DNA of 64,000 bases from Lineolata rhizophorae (Eukaryota > Ascomycota > Dothideomycetes > Lineolatales > Lineolataceae). Positions 22,471 through 32,360 of this stretch are shown one piece after another; positions within the stretch are counted from its first letter, which is position 1; every line of letters starts with the position of its first letter. Where the stretch lies: contig MU001685.1 in NCBI GenBank assembly GCA_010093515.1, positions 785,851-849,850 of the forward strand, read 5' to 3'. The position numbers and the translations under genes are program-made. The notes beneath the pieces were generated by a model. That model saw only the letters and a list, made by a program, of their open reading frames with translations, ran no database searches and had not been told where the DNA came from.

Positions 22471-25209
22471 AGGATGGCTTGGCACTTGGAAGGGAAACAT
22501 CTCGTGGCTTTTTTTGCTTTGGCTTTCTGAACGTTCATGGTTTCTGGATGCCTCAAGTCCTGCATATTTTCGGCATCTCGTCTGAGTGCTGTTCTTCGCT
22601 TCTAGATTTGAAACTCTTATGACATTAGGTTGGAGTGTAAACGTATGTTTCTGGGTTAAATGATCTTTCGCTAGATGGATATACTGTTGCTAATACGAAG
22701 TCGTGCAAAGAAGTAATGGGCCTTAGTATAAATGACATACGGGATATTTCGGGCTTCCCCCTGCTTTAAGAGAGCATTCTGTTGCAGCTACAAACTGACA
22801 TAGAGGACATGAAGTAGCTTGAACATGAATGATATAGTCCGATCCGGAGTTTTGGTCAGTCTACAATCCAGTAGCTATGTCAAAGTAGGCCATCGGTCCT
22901 GCCTTCATGGTAAAAATGGACAGACTGATCTAGTGGGATTGAGTTAACTAGATTCGGGAATCTAACACGGTAAGATCTACATAAACTAATAAAAGGAAGT
23001 AAGTGTCAAGTTCTGTATATTCTAGACGACAGTTCCGAACTAAATTCTCAATAGCTATAGGCCGGAATGTCAAACCAACCAAGTCCGCTTTCCATATTAT
23101 CGCAAGCAGGAGAGTTTAAGGCCCGGAACCAGGTTCTTGCATATCGTAGGGCGACCTGTCACCAGTGTCAAGTATTTGGATTCATTATCCAGAGAGTGTG
23201 GATTTCACGCTATCAAAGTCCATGGACAGGCTCTTTGGAATCTCCTACATCGAAAAACTTGGAGCGCTTTACCCGAAAGAGTAATGGTATAGTACTGAGG
23301 CTCCATGAACCATGGAATAAGGTATTAAAATATAGATTACTACTATCAAACCTCGCTTCGGCTACGTAGGCTCCGACGGGATAGAAATAGATAGAAAGAT
23401 ATTCTATTACTGTAAGTAGGTATCTACGCAGTGAATTTAGGGGAAACTGGCCAGAAGTTCTATAAGTGTCTTATTGCGTTATTATTGAAAGCCCCCCTTA
23501 ACGTCCTACTGAGGAGCTTTCTCCTCTCTTAACAGAGCATCTAGCAGAGTACCGAGTAGAGCCTCCTCTCGCTCTACTTGTCTCCTGTCGTTTCTAATCC
23601 TTCAACACCGAGCCTCCTTAAGTTTACAGGTTCCTCTGCCGCTGTTAACTCTTCGTGTCAAGGGCCCTTAAGAACCGGTCGAAAACTCGGCTAGAGTAGA
23701 TTTAGATCGTGAAAGATTTGGTAGAGAGGCTCTAGGTCCGCGAGTACAAGAGTACGCTAATTTCTAGCCCCGATCTAGAGTAGAGTACTCGTAAACACCC
23801 TATGAACGTTCTGTAACTACATCGCCAGATTAACAGGCTTCAAGCCATTCAGAAAGTTCAAATGGGCCCCAAATCAGGGCTACAAAGTTCACAGGGACTA
23901 TGGGGCGACAGGTGCCAGAAGCCCACTTCCGAGGGATCGGGGGTCACCACTACAAACTCTCACGATCTTGGCGAGGGTTACGAGTAGTATAAGCTTCCTC
24001 AACTAGACAGGGGCCCCGGGTAAGAGCCCGTTGAAGTACTAGGTTGATCAGAAGTGTTAGGGTCCTGAAAGGACCTAGGATGAATGTTCGTGAGTCAACG
24101 ATTGGACCGCGATGCAAGAGGATAGAAAGAGTACGGAAGGATGCATTGCGTACACTGATCGCTGGTGAGCTAGAGTGGTGGATCTCTCACGTGACCCGGC
24201 CCTTTGTAAGAACTTTAGGGATTCCCACAAGACTAGGCGGTTGAGTGGTAGCAAGAGTGGTAATTAACCTCGTATAGCTCGATTTGGCGTTGATATGTTT
24301 ACGATTCCTGCCATGAGCTCCAAGCTAGAGTGGAATTTCTTTCTTTCTGGGTTTATAGCAATTGAGAAGAGAGTCCACCTTCATGTAAATACTATACAGG
24401 CCTTTGAGTGCTTACGGAACTGGCATCAACACTAAATGATCAATTTCTACTAGATTCAACACCATAGATAGTGCGAACTTAATAGTTGAATGAAGATCTC
24501 TTGGGCCTCGGATACGTGATACGATGAGGTGAGGTGGATAATTACTAGCATTAGAAGCTCTGGCTCTACCTTAGATTGGCGAAATTAGTAGATAATGTCC
24601 AATTGAACTAAAATCCAACTACTTAATATACTACCTATCAATCAAAGCGAGTGGAACTCTTATTGAGGAGTAGGTAAATCTATAATAGTACAAAGAAATA
24701 CTATTGAAACTCCAGCAAGGTCCTCTTTAAGGCGCTGTATATATACCAAGTTTAATAGTACTAGTTCTTGCCCCCATGCCTCATTCTACAGTTGAGGGTA
24801 CTTAATTCCTTAGAACTGCTCAGTTGGATTGGTAGTTTGACCGTATTAGGATATCATTTTACTCTAAGGCTATGAATCGTGAATCGTGAATCCTGAAGAC
24901 TCCGATAATCTGTATAATTAATCTAGATCCTTGACACACCACTTGCTTCATTGAAAATAGTCCGAAATGTAGCCTCCAAAATGCCAATCTGGAGATTTAG
25001 TCCTTCGTAGTATTGAGTTACGATGGGTTCCATAGCTACCGAAACCATCCTACGCGAGGCTAAGCTATCATGTTTTGACGGACCATTATATCTCTGATTC
25101 GTGAGACAAACATCTATGAATTCGAAAATACAAAAGGTTTCAACAGGAGCATAGCACGTATCCAGCAACGCAAATCTTGAAGTCCAGTAGTTTGAAGAAC
25201 ATATCTCAT
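22471..25209. repeat. Gene-poor TpA/CTAG-rich degenerate tract between glutaminase and ammonium transporter
   Basis: About 2.7 kb of AT-richer sequence without any coherent coding frame; the longest open frames are about 100 codons. From roughly 23400 the sequence is conspicuously rich in CTAGAG/TAGAGTA/CTCTAG-type words, as expected when CpA has been converted to TpA by repeat-induced point mutation. No ends, terminal repeats or protein remnants could be recognised, so the original element cannot be named. Confidence 0.4.
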
Positions 25210-26987
25210 CTAATTCTGCCGTGTAGAGAGCGTATTGTGCGGAAGTTGAGGCAGAGATATGTTATCAAGAGCGGTCCAATCTTCGACCATTGTTCCTCCG
25301 CCCCGCAAACGTTGGGGTTTTCTTGGCCGCTTCTTCCCTACTAGGAATATGAAAGGCTCTAGTACAAGAAGTATAACCATTGTCACAGAAAATGCATATC
25401 CTAATGCCGCAAAGGCATCGGCAATTTGAATCCTATTATTCGCGACGGTGTTGTTAGTTCCGTCGTTGAAACCAATGTGATGAATAGCAAACACTTACCC
25501 GAGTTGCCTCCAGTTCCCATCCCACCCGCCTCTTGACTCTCCAGGATCACTTTTCCCGTCCAACGCAGGAATCTCTCCGCGTGCGAAGAGTCCAGTAAAC
25601 ACCATTCCAATCATGCCGCCTATGCCGTGGATGACAATGATTCCCTCTTCGTCTTGTAGCTCGTTGACTATGAAGTTCAGGCCGGTAAGGAAAAAAAGCA
25701 TAAGTGCACCTCCAATGCCAAAAACTGGAGCCACTTCCAAGGGAACGTATCCTGCTGCAGGCGTAATGCAGACAAGTCCGATCATCACGCCATTACAGAA
25801 TTCCTCCATTGACCATTTAAAAGTGTGTGGCTCCGATATCATGTTCGTCGGAGAGTCGTCTTCGTCCGGAAATAAGTAAAACCAAAAAGCATGCAAAAGG
25901 CAGAACGTGACACCACCCGCACATGCAGCGAGGTGCGTAGACACACAAGCTGAGACCGCTCGAAGGTTGGCGCCCAACGCACTTCCCCCGTTGAACCCGA
26001 GCCATCCGATCCATAAAAGGCCAGTACCCAGTAAGATTTTCATATGTCTGATGTCGTCCGTACTCCGCTTTGTCGACCCCAGATTTCCTTCTGTAGTCTC
26101 GGGAGGAGGAGGTAGTGAGAAAATCCTATTAAACACTTCTTCCACAAAGGGCAGGACGTAACGCGTATACGTGCAGTGGGCGAGGACAGTAGCTCCGGCC
26201 GTGACGTGGACGGCAGTTCCTCCAGCAAAATCGAGCACGCCCCAAGTTTTGGACCAACCATTCGGGCTCCATGTCCATCGAGCTATAGGATCGTAGACAA
26301 ACGTCGCCCAGAGAACGAGAAAGATCATGAAGTGCCCTGGTCTGTCCTTCCGGGCCGCAGTCCCGCTCACGAGTGATGCGCTGAGGATTTGTAAATGTCA
26401 GTTGCCAAAGCGCGTTGTTCAAGATGGATCGTACGCACGTAAAACAAGCAAACATGCCCTGGAACAGAGCGTAGAGCAGCTCAGGAATATATGGACCGTC
26501 TATTTGGAAGTCGGCTCTGGAAGGGACCGGTCGAAGGAGGACATTATGAAGAGCTACACCGTCAGAGCCACCCCAGAATGTATGAGAGGACGGCCAGTCG
26601 GAGAATGTTATCGTATAGCCCCAAAGGTACCACTAAGCGGCGTCAACTTCATATTTCAAAGCTAGTACATGCGCTAAGTTACCATACCTGTAAACCAATA
26701 ATTGCAGTCGTCATCAACGGATACCACGCCATCGAGCTCATAACTCTATTGTCGGCAATCCCGGAGTAGAACAGAGATAGCCCCGGCACCATCACCAAGA
26801 CTAGCGCACTCGACGTAAGCATCCACGCGAAATCAGCCGCCTAGATGTTCATCAGTGCTGTGCAATTTCTTGCGAGCTTTGAAATACTTACGTTGAAGAA
26901 TCGGTGCGGGTCTTGCCTAAGATCCGATAGAGATACATTGACGGGTCGGACCTCCGGCACATCCAACAGATACGTTGGGCGGTCCAT
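25210..26987 (-). CDS. Ammonium transporter (Amt/Mep family)
   Basis: Five exons on the minus strand (26987-26892, 26840-26688, 26632-26439, 26380-25499, 25432-25210) give 516 codons with phases closing. The N-terminal tail MDRPTYLLDVPEVRPVN leads into about eleven transmembrane helices. Family marks include WMLTSSALVLVMVPGLSLFY, then WYLWGYTITFS and DFAGGTAVHVTAGATVLAH. Pore-region elements GWLGFNGGSALGANLRA and GVMIGLVCITPAAGYVP follow, and HGIGGMIGMVFTGLFA near the end. These place it with plasma-membrane Mep/Amt permeases that import NH4+ when nitrogen is scarce. The second half of the pore twin-His is visible in VIHGIGG. It has a short cytosolic tail. It lies convergent to the glutaminase gene across a degraded tract. 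No clear GATA-factor cluster was found in its promoter by eye. Confidence 0.93.
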
Positions 26988-27946
26988 TGGATGTACAATT
27001 TAGAGTGGAATTTGGCTTGACTGAAAGTAAGGTTTGCCTCCTTTCGCTAGAATAAGTTCAATCAACTAAGAATTAGAACCCGCCAAAGTCGAAGAAATTC
27101 AAATTTGTAGTGAGGTAGGCATTCCATGAAGCAAGTAGGAAACGTAGATGGGTGGGCATACTTTGCCTATTTCATAAACACCCTTCTTGTTCAAAAAGGC
27201 GCACAATTGATCAATATACGATTCAAGTAACGCAAATTTGCGTCTGACTGAAACAAGGCTGCACCATGGTGACTAGAATTAGCCTTCCTCTCAGGCTGAC
27301 TTAAACTTAATATCTGGACCGTCCTGGCGTCGGGTATTCTTGAATTTGCGCAAGGCTAGGCTTTCATGCTACTTGGCCGGGAATTCTGTGCCGGCCGGAA
27401 ATGGAATGGCGAGGTTTCTGATATGCAGCCATAGCGAAGTGGCTTGCCAACCTTCCTCTGCGCAGCCAATTCCATAGCTCATCACACCGCTTGCCAATAT
27501 AATACCCAATATTGATAACGGCCACAAATCTGGAACGTGGCAGAAGACGTGCAATCAAGCGGGCAGTGCAAAATTTTCCGCCATATGCCAGGTGACCCGA
27601 ATCCAGAATGTTCGCCTTCAAGTACGTCTACGCATACAGCCTTGCAGGACAGCTAACAGAGTTCACTACTTTAGTGGAGTTTGGTGCCTAATCGCATATT
27701 GCAGGCGCCTTGGAACTTGACAGGCGGTAGTGGAGTGCAGCGGTAGTGCCCTTACGCTTACGGTTGTCTTCGCATTTAAAACATTGGATAATATGTGGGA
27801 GAGGCTGTTCCTACGTTTTACTGCCGACCCCCACCCGAATCCAACTTTTCTCTCTCCTCACCCGCGACTTATCCCAGGCACTTCCGTGGCATCAAAGACG
27901 CCAGGGCAGATCTAGCGCCGTGTGGCTGAGCAAAGGACCTTAGGAA
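26988..27946. other. Intergenic region, divergent promoters
   Basis: AT-rich spacer between the divergent ammonium transporter and the BTB-like gene. TGATAA-type (GATA) cores occur singly, for example near 27512. No coding pattern was found. Confidence 0.5.
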
Positions 27947-29149
27947 ATGGCCAACTCCTATACAACGCTCCTCCCTAGCGTCGACATCCGCATACATTGC
28001 CAACAGTGTCAACACGATCTTCGAACCGGCATCTTAATAGACCGCAGAACGCTCTGCCAGAACTCACGGGGGTTATGGCGGCAAGCTGCCAACCTTAACG
28101 CTCTCACAATCTGTCACGGAGAAGGCTTCGACTGCCGCACTTTACATTACATCCTTCTGACCTGGAACCACAGTAAATACACTCGGCGGAGTGGAGCGAA
28201 CAATGATGAGGACGCATTCAGCGAGCTGCTCCAGCTTTCTTGTGCTCTGTGGGCATACGAATGTTCTCCTAATTTGTTTGAGACATTTGCAGAGGAGATA
28301 CGGGATCGAAACGCGGATCAAGACTTGCAGCAGGGCAACGATCTATCTAGCTGGGCATTTATCGCACTTGTGTTTGGATGGGAACCCACTTTCGGCAAGG
28401 CCGTAATGGGCGTCCGCGAATTAGGGAGAGATCGCGATCAACAAACTAGGTCTGACGATACGCCGCCCATGAAAGCACTAAGAGATGTGGTGTGTAAGTG
28501 CGCTCAAGTTCTCGCCACTAGGTAATAGACCAGGCATCTCTTTCGACGCCTTCTAACATTCGATCTTATTTCAGCAGTCAATGCCTACTGCGCTTCGCGC
28601 AGTAGAGCCTACAATTTTGTGTCAAAAGAAGTGCGAAATCTCGACTATCCCGAAGATCAAGCCTCGTCCTCCAAAAATTCGCGTCAGCGACTGAGACAGC
28701 ATTTGCTCAGCCGTTTTCTCGAAAGCGGTTTCCGAATCAGCCTGAATGAAAACGACAACGCTGAAGCTCTTCGAAACGTGGGTACGGCGGGCATTCTTCG
28801 GCTCTTTGAACAGTTCCTTTTGGAGTTCATCAAGCGGAAAACTACAGCGCAAGCACAAAGTTCATCCCATAAGGGCCGCCATCCACGCAAACCAAGTTTT
28901 GGGAAGCGTACGAGCTTTACACAACCTACGGTCGAGGAAAAGCAACTGGTCGATGGAGTCCTCGGAAACCTGCAGACCTTCAAGTCAGAATTCGAGCAAT
29001 TGGCTAATGATGTGGCAATTGTTTACCGAATGGAGCGGGAAAATCATCTATTGCTCGCTAGTGAGCAGCTGGGTGAAGTAGTCGAAATGCCAGGTTGGAA
29101 TGGTTCTAGTGAGGTCTCGCAATCTTGTGACGTTGACTCTGTGCGATAA
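27947..29149 (+). CDS. Uncharacterised BTB/POZ-like fungal protein
   Basis: Two exons (27947-28493 and 28575-29149) joined by a GTAAGT...TTTCAG intron give 374 codons. The first 150 residues have a pattern like divergent fungal BTB/POZ proteins: VDIRIHCQQCQHDLRTG, then a beta-strand TICHGEGFDCRTLHYILLTW, and the helical pair LSCALWAYECSPNLFETFAEE and WAFIALVFGWEPTFGKAV (compare LADKYDC...W...IAWVFG in BTB families). BTB domains mediate dimerisation and adaptor functions; here that is inferred from architecture only. The C-terminal half is charged, with an Arg/Lys-rich patch (HKGRHPRKPSFGKR) and helical segments near the end. A perfect 9-bp stem hairpin lies just inside exon 2. Confidence 0.7.
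28585..28605. other. Perfect 9-bp hairpin at start of exon 2 of the BTB-like gene
   Basis: CTACTGCGC-TTC-GCGCAGTAG begins 10 bases after the 3' splice site and lies in coding sequence (Tyr-Cys-Ala-Ser-Arg-Ser-Arg). It could fold in the pre-mRNA and affect splicing. Confidence 0.6.
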
Positions 29150-29622
29150 CTACCTCTGCAGGGGTGCAGTGGTTCTGATACAGATAACACTACCAAGTAA
29201 GGCATGCATGTCATTTTGCAGGGAATTCCAAGCTGACCAGAATAATATTTAATAGCAAGTAGATGTCATGATGCTAGGTAGGACGTATCGGTCCAACGGA
29301 CAACTTATAGGCAGGCATCGCTGGCCACCTTCGGCGTCACTCACGGCTTCCACGACAAATCATTCCGGGACATCACTAGGAAGGGGCAGACACGACTAGA
29401 GTTTGCGGGTCCTGCCGGCGGGAAGGAGCAGCCGGCCGCAACGCCATGCCAGGAGCCTCCGCGCAAGAAGATCGCAAACGCTCGAACCAGCACCAACCTG
29501 CACTATTCTTACCCACCACCATCTCTACAGCATCCGTACACCCCTCATGCTCGCTCTCTCTCCGACGACGCTTCATAGTCCGAACCCCCTAGAAACCTAC
29601 CCTACTTCGAGCAGAAGCGTCG
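29150..29622. other. Intergenic region
   Basis: 3' flank of the BTB-like gene and promoter/leader of the low-complexity protein gene. Nothing further is recognised. Confidence 0.5.
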
Positions 29623-30759
29623 ATGCACGCCTTCAAGGACCTCCTCCGGCGCCGACGACAGCAGCCCGTGCCCGAGGACCCCAGGGTCACCGGCCAGCCC
29701 GCCGACGTCGCCAACGCCATCGGATATCCGCTCCGGCCGCCGGCAAGCCTGCCTCGCCCGGGCCAGCAAACCGGCCGCCCCGCGCGCGAGCCTCCCAGCC
29801 GCCGCTCCGACGCCGGCCGCACCCCGTCCACGACAAGGAAGAAAGCGCGCTCGCGTCCCGACGCCGCCGCCGCGAAGCGGGAAAGACACCAGCAGCAACG
29901 ACGGCCAGCCGGCCAGCCCCGACGCCAGCTCCAACAACAAAAACAGCAGGAGCCAGCCGCGCGGGTGCGAACGCGCCCGCCGCGACGCCACTCGCCCACC
30001 GGCAGCACCAGCCCGCACCGCAGCCCGCGCCGGACATCGTCGACATCGCCGCGGGCGCCGCCGCGGCGCCCGCGGCACTACCCGAACCGGTTCTCGACGC
30101 ACGAGCGGGGCTGGCGCGACTTCGTGGGCGACCCGGGCAAGCCGCGGCGCAAGACGTGGCTGGCGACGGCCAACACGCTGCCGCTGCCCAACAAGTACTT
30201 CAAGTCGCGGCGGCTCATCAGCCACGAGGCGGCGTACGGGCGGTCGCTGTACGGGAGGGAGGAGGAGGAGGAGGAAGGGAGGTGGGGCGAGGAGGAGGAG
30301 GAGGAGGAGGAGGAGGAGGAGGGGCGGGCTGTGGCGCGGGCGGCGCGGGCGGCGGCTGAGGCCGAGGCGGCGGCCGGGCGCAGGAGGAGCTCCTCGTCGA
30401 CGCGGAGCTCCTGCTTCGTCAACCGCCGGCCCTGGCGCAGCCGCGAGAGCTTCATGTCCGAGGTGAGCGGGTACAGCATCTACGAGCTCGAGGGCGGGTG
30501 GGGCGGCAACATGGCGGAGCGGTACTGCGGGGTCGCGTCGCGGGGGCCGGACGGCAGCGGCGGCGGGGGGTTCGCGGGCGGCGGCTATTACTACTACCAC
30601 GGTGCGGAGCGCGGGGGTGGATGCGGGCGGCTGGGCGGCGGCGGACGTCATGGCGGTGGCGGACACCATGGCGGTGGCGGACATCATGGCGGCGGGCACC
30701 GTGGAGCCATTGGCGACTTTTGCAGTGGCCATGGCTTTGGGCACGGGAAGCACGGCTAG
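29623..30759 (+). CDS. Hypothetical low-complexity protein with Glu run and Gly/His-rich tail
   Basis: Open frame of 378 residues. The first 150 residues are Pro/Arg/Gln-rich and probably disordered. A conserved-looking core follows: RFSTHERGWRDFVGDPGKPR, then TWLATANTLPLPNKYF, and SRRLISHEAAYGRSLYG. Next come two Glu runs (coded by GAG repeats at 30260-30322), the segment FVNRRPWRSRESFMSEVSGY, and a tail rich in GGGGHH repeats. The core has a sensible amino-acid pattern and the minus-strand alternative is Leu/Pro/Arg-only, so the plus frame is preferred. No known domain was recognised. The Gly/His tail resembles metal-binding or disordered tails. The gene is moderately supported; part of the N-terminal region could be noncoding. 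Confidence 0.55.
   Translation: MHAFKDLLRRRRQQPVPEDPRVTGQPADVANAIGYPLRPPASLPRPGQQTGRPAREPPSRRSDAGRTPSTTRKKARSRPDAAAAKRERHQQQRRPAGQPRRQLQQQKQQEPAARVRTRPPRRHSPTGSTSPHRSPRRTSSTSPRAPPRRPRHYPNRFSTHERGWRDFVGDPGKPRRKTWLATANTLPLPNKYFKSRRLISHEAAYGRSLYGREEEEEEGRWGEEEEEEEEEEEGRAVARAARAAAEAEAAAGRRRSSSSTRSSCFVNRRPWRSRESFMSEVSGYSIYELEGGWGGNMAERYCGVASRGPDGSGGGGFAGGGYYYYHGAERGGGCGRLGGGGRHGGGGHHGGGGHHGGGHRGAIGDFCSGHGFGHGKHG
30260..30321. repeat. GAG triplet repeat
   Basis: Two neighbouring runs of GAG/GGA triplets, the longer at about 30289-30321, code poly-Glu in the overlapping frame. Confidence 0.85.
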
Positions 30760-31325
30760 GCGATGTCATTGGCACTGGCATGCAACGTGATGGCCGATGC
30801 TGTGGGGGTCATGTGCTTGCCGGGCCTTGGTGACTGGCCGTTAAGACACGAAACTGACACGGCTATTTTGGGCTGGGGGGGGTGAGGGCCTTGGTATTCG
30901 TAGATCGAGCTGGAGAGACGCTGTCAAGCAGAGACGCACTTGCGAGCTCAGCGAGGGGACGCCTCGGGAAAGGGGGAAGATCCCTGTGTTTACTGTTATT
31001 CCTTATAGAGAACGCTTCAAACGCCTACTTACTAGGGAAAGCACGGAAACCTATGTGTTCTAGGTGCAGGAGGGGGAAGGGAGTGGGGGATATGGATAGT
31101 TTCCAAATCGTATTCCCAGGAAACAGAAAGTTACAGCAGACACTAGGTATAGAAGGAAGGGGAATGGATAGTTCCCAATCGAAGTCCCTGGGGAAGAGAG
31201 TTCAAAACAGAACCAAGTAGAGTGTAGACATTCAAAGCAAACTAACAAGAATCTAGCCAGCAAAAGAGAGGCCCCCCTTTAGCAAACTCTTCGCCGCAAA
31301 ACCCCCCCCCCCCTCCCCAACCAAG
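30760..31325. other. Intergenic region
   Basis: Convergent gene ends. Purine-rich stretches around 31060-31210 and a C12 run near 31302-31313. No gene was recognised. Confidence 0.5.
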
Positions 31326-32360
31326 CTAGCTCCCGACGACGAGCTTGGTCCTCGCATGCAGCCGCCCCGCACACTCCTCGCCGTCGACGAAGCACTTCAT
31401 GTTCCGCATCGTCGTCTCGGCGATCTCGGTCAGGGCCTCGACGGTGAAGAAGCCCTGGTGGCCCGAGACGAGGGTGTTGGGGAAGGTCATGAGGCGCTGG
31501 AAGACGTCGTCGTCGATGATGTCGAGCGAGCGGTCGGCGTAGAAGAGGGAGCTCTCCCACTCGTACACGTCGATGGCGAGGGCGCCCAGCTTGCGCGACT
31601 TGAGGGCCTGGATGGCCGCCTTGGTGTCGATCAGGGCCCCCCGCGAGCTGTTGACCAGCATCGCGCCGTCCTTCATGCGCGCCAGCGTGTCCGCGTTGAT
31701 GATGTGGTGCGTCGACCCCATGAGCGGGCAGTGCAGGCTGACGATGTCGGCCCGCTCCAGCAGCTCCTCGAGCCCGACGTACTCGCCGCCTAGGCCGTCC
31801 TTGAACTCGGCCACCTCGAACGGGTCGTACCCGACGAGCCGGCAGCCGTAGCCCTTGAGGATGCGCGCCGTCGCCAGCCCGATCTTGCCCGTGCCCACCA
31901 GCCCCACCGTCTTGCCGTGCATGGTGAAGCCGAGCATCCCGTCGAGGCTGAAGTTGCCCTCGCGCACGCGCATGTAGGCGCGGTGCGTCTTGCGGTTCAG
32001 CGTCTGCATGAGCGCGACGGCGTACTCGGCCACGGCCTCGGGCGAGTAGGCCGCCACTCGGGCCACGAAGAGGCCGAGCTCGTCGGCCCGGCCCAGGTCG
32101 ACGTTGTTGAAGCCGGCGCAGCGCAGCAGCACCGCCCGCGTGCCGCCCGCGTGCAGCGCCTCCAGCACCTTGGCGCTGATCTTGTCGTTGACGAAGGCGC
32201 ACACGGCCTCGCAGCCACCCGCCAGCGCCGCCGTCTCCTCCGTCAGCGGGAACACGTGATAGTGCAGCTCGAAGCCGTAGCCGGCGAAGTGGCGCTCGTT
32301 GGCCTCGCTGAGGAAGCGCCGGTCGTAGGGCTGCGCACTAAAGACGGCGATCTTGGGCAT
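31326..32360 (-). CDS. D-lactate dehydrogenase-type 2-hydroxyacid dehydrogenase (NAD-dependent)
   Basis: Uninterrupted frame of 344 residues from the ATG at 32360, where the family's N-terminus MPKIAVFSAQPYDRRFL begins. Substrate-domain marks LLRCAGFNNVDL and VAAYSPEAVAEYAVALM precede the Rossmann motif GLVGTGKIGLATA (G-x-G-x-x-G) with the acid at VGYDPF. The catalytic Arg is in LVNSSRGALIDT and the catalytic His in LVSGHQGFFTVEA. DVYEWESSLFY is a D-LDH-clade trait. The enzyme reduces pyruvate or a related 2-oxoacid to the D-hydroxyacid with NADH. The frame stays open upstream to an ATG at 32630, adding 90 Arg/Pro-rich residues. I take the downstream ATG because homologues start there. Confidence 0.92.
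   Translation of the reverse strand: MPKIAVFSAQPYDRRFLSEANERHFAGYGFELHYHVFPLTEETAALAGGCEAVCAFVNDKISAKVLEALHAGGTRAVLLRCAGFNNVDLGRADELGLFVARVAAYSPEAVAEYAVALMQTLNRKTHRAYMRVREGNFSLDGMLGFTMHGKTVGLVGTGKIGLATARILKGYGCRLVGYDPFEVAEFKDGLGGEYVGLEELLERADIVSLHCPLMGSTHHIINADTLARMKDGAMLVNSSRGALIDTKAAIQALKSRKLGALAIDVYEWESSLFYADRSLDIIDDDVFQRLMTFPNTLVSGHQGFFTVEALTEIAETTMRNMKCFVDGEECAGRLHARTKLVVGS

Noticed and set aside
29602-30753. 383-codon minus-strand frame with poly-Leu
   Set aside because: Its poly-Leu is the complement of the GAG repeat, and the rest is Pro/Arg/Ala-only; the plus frame has more natural composition.
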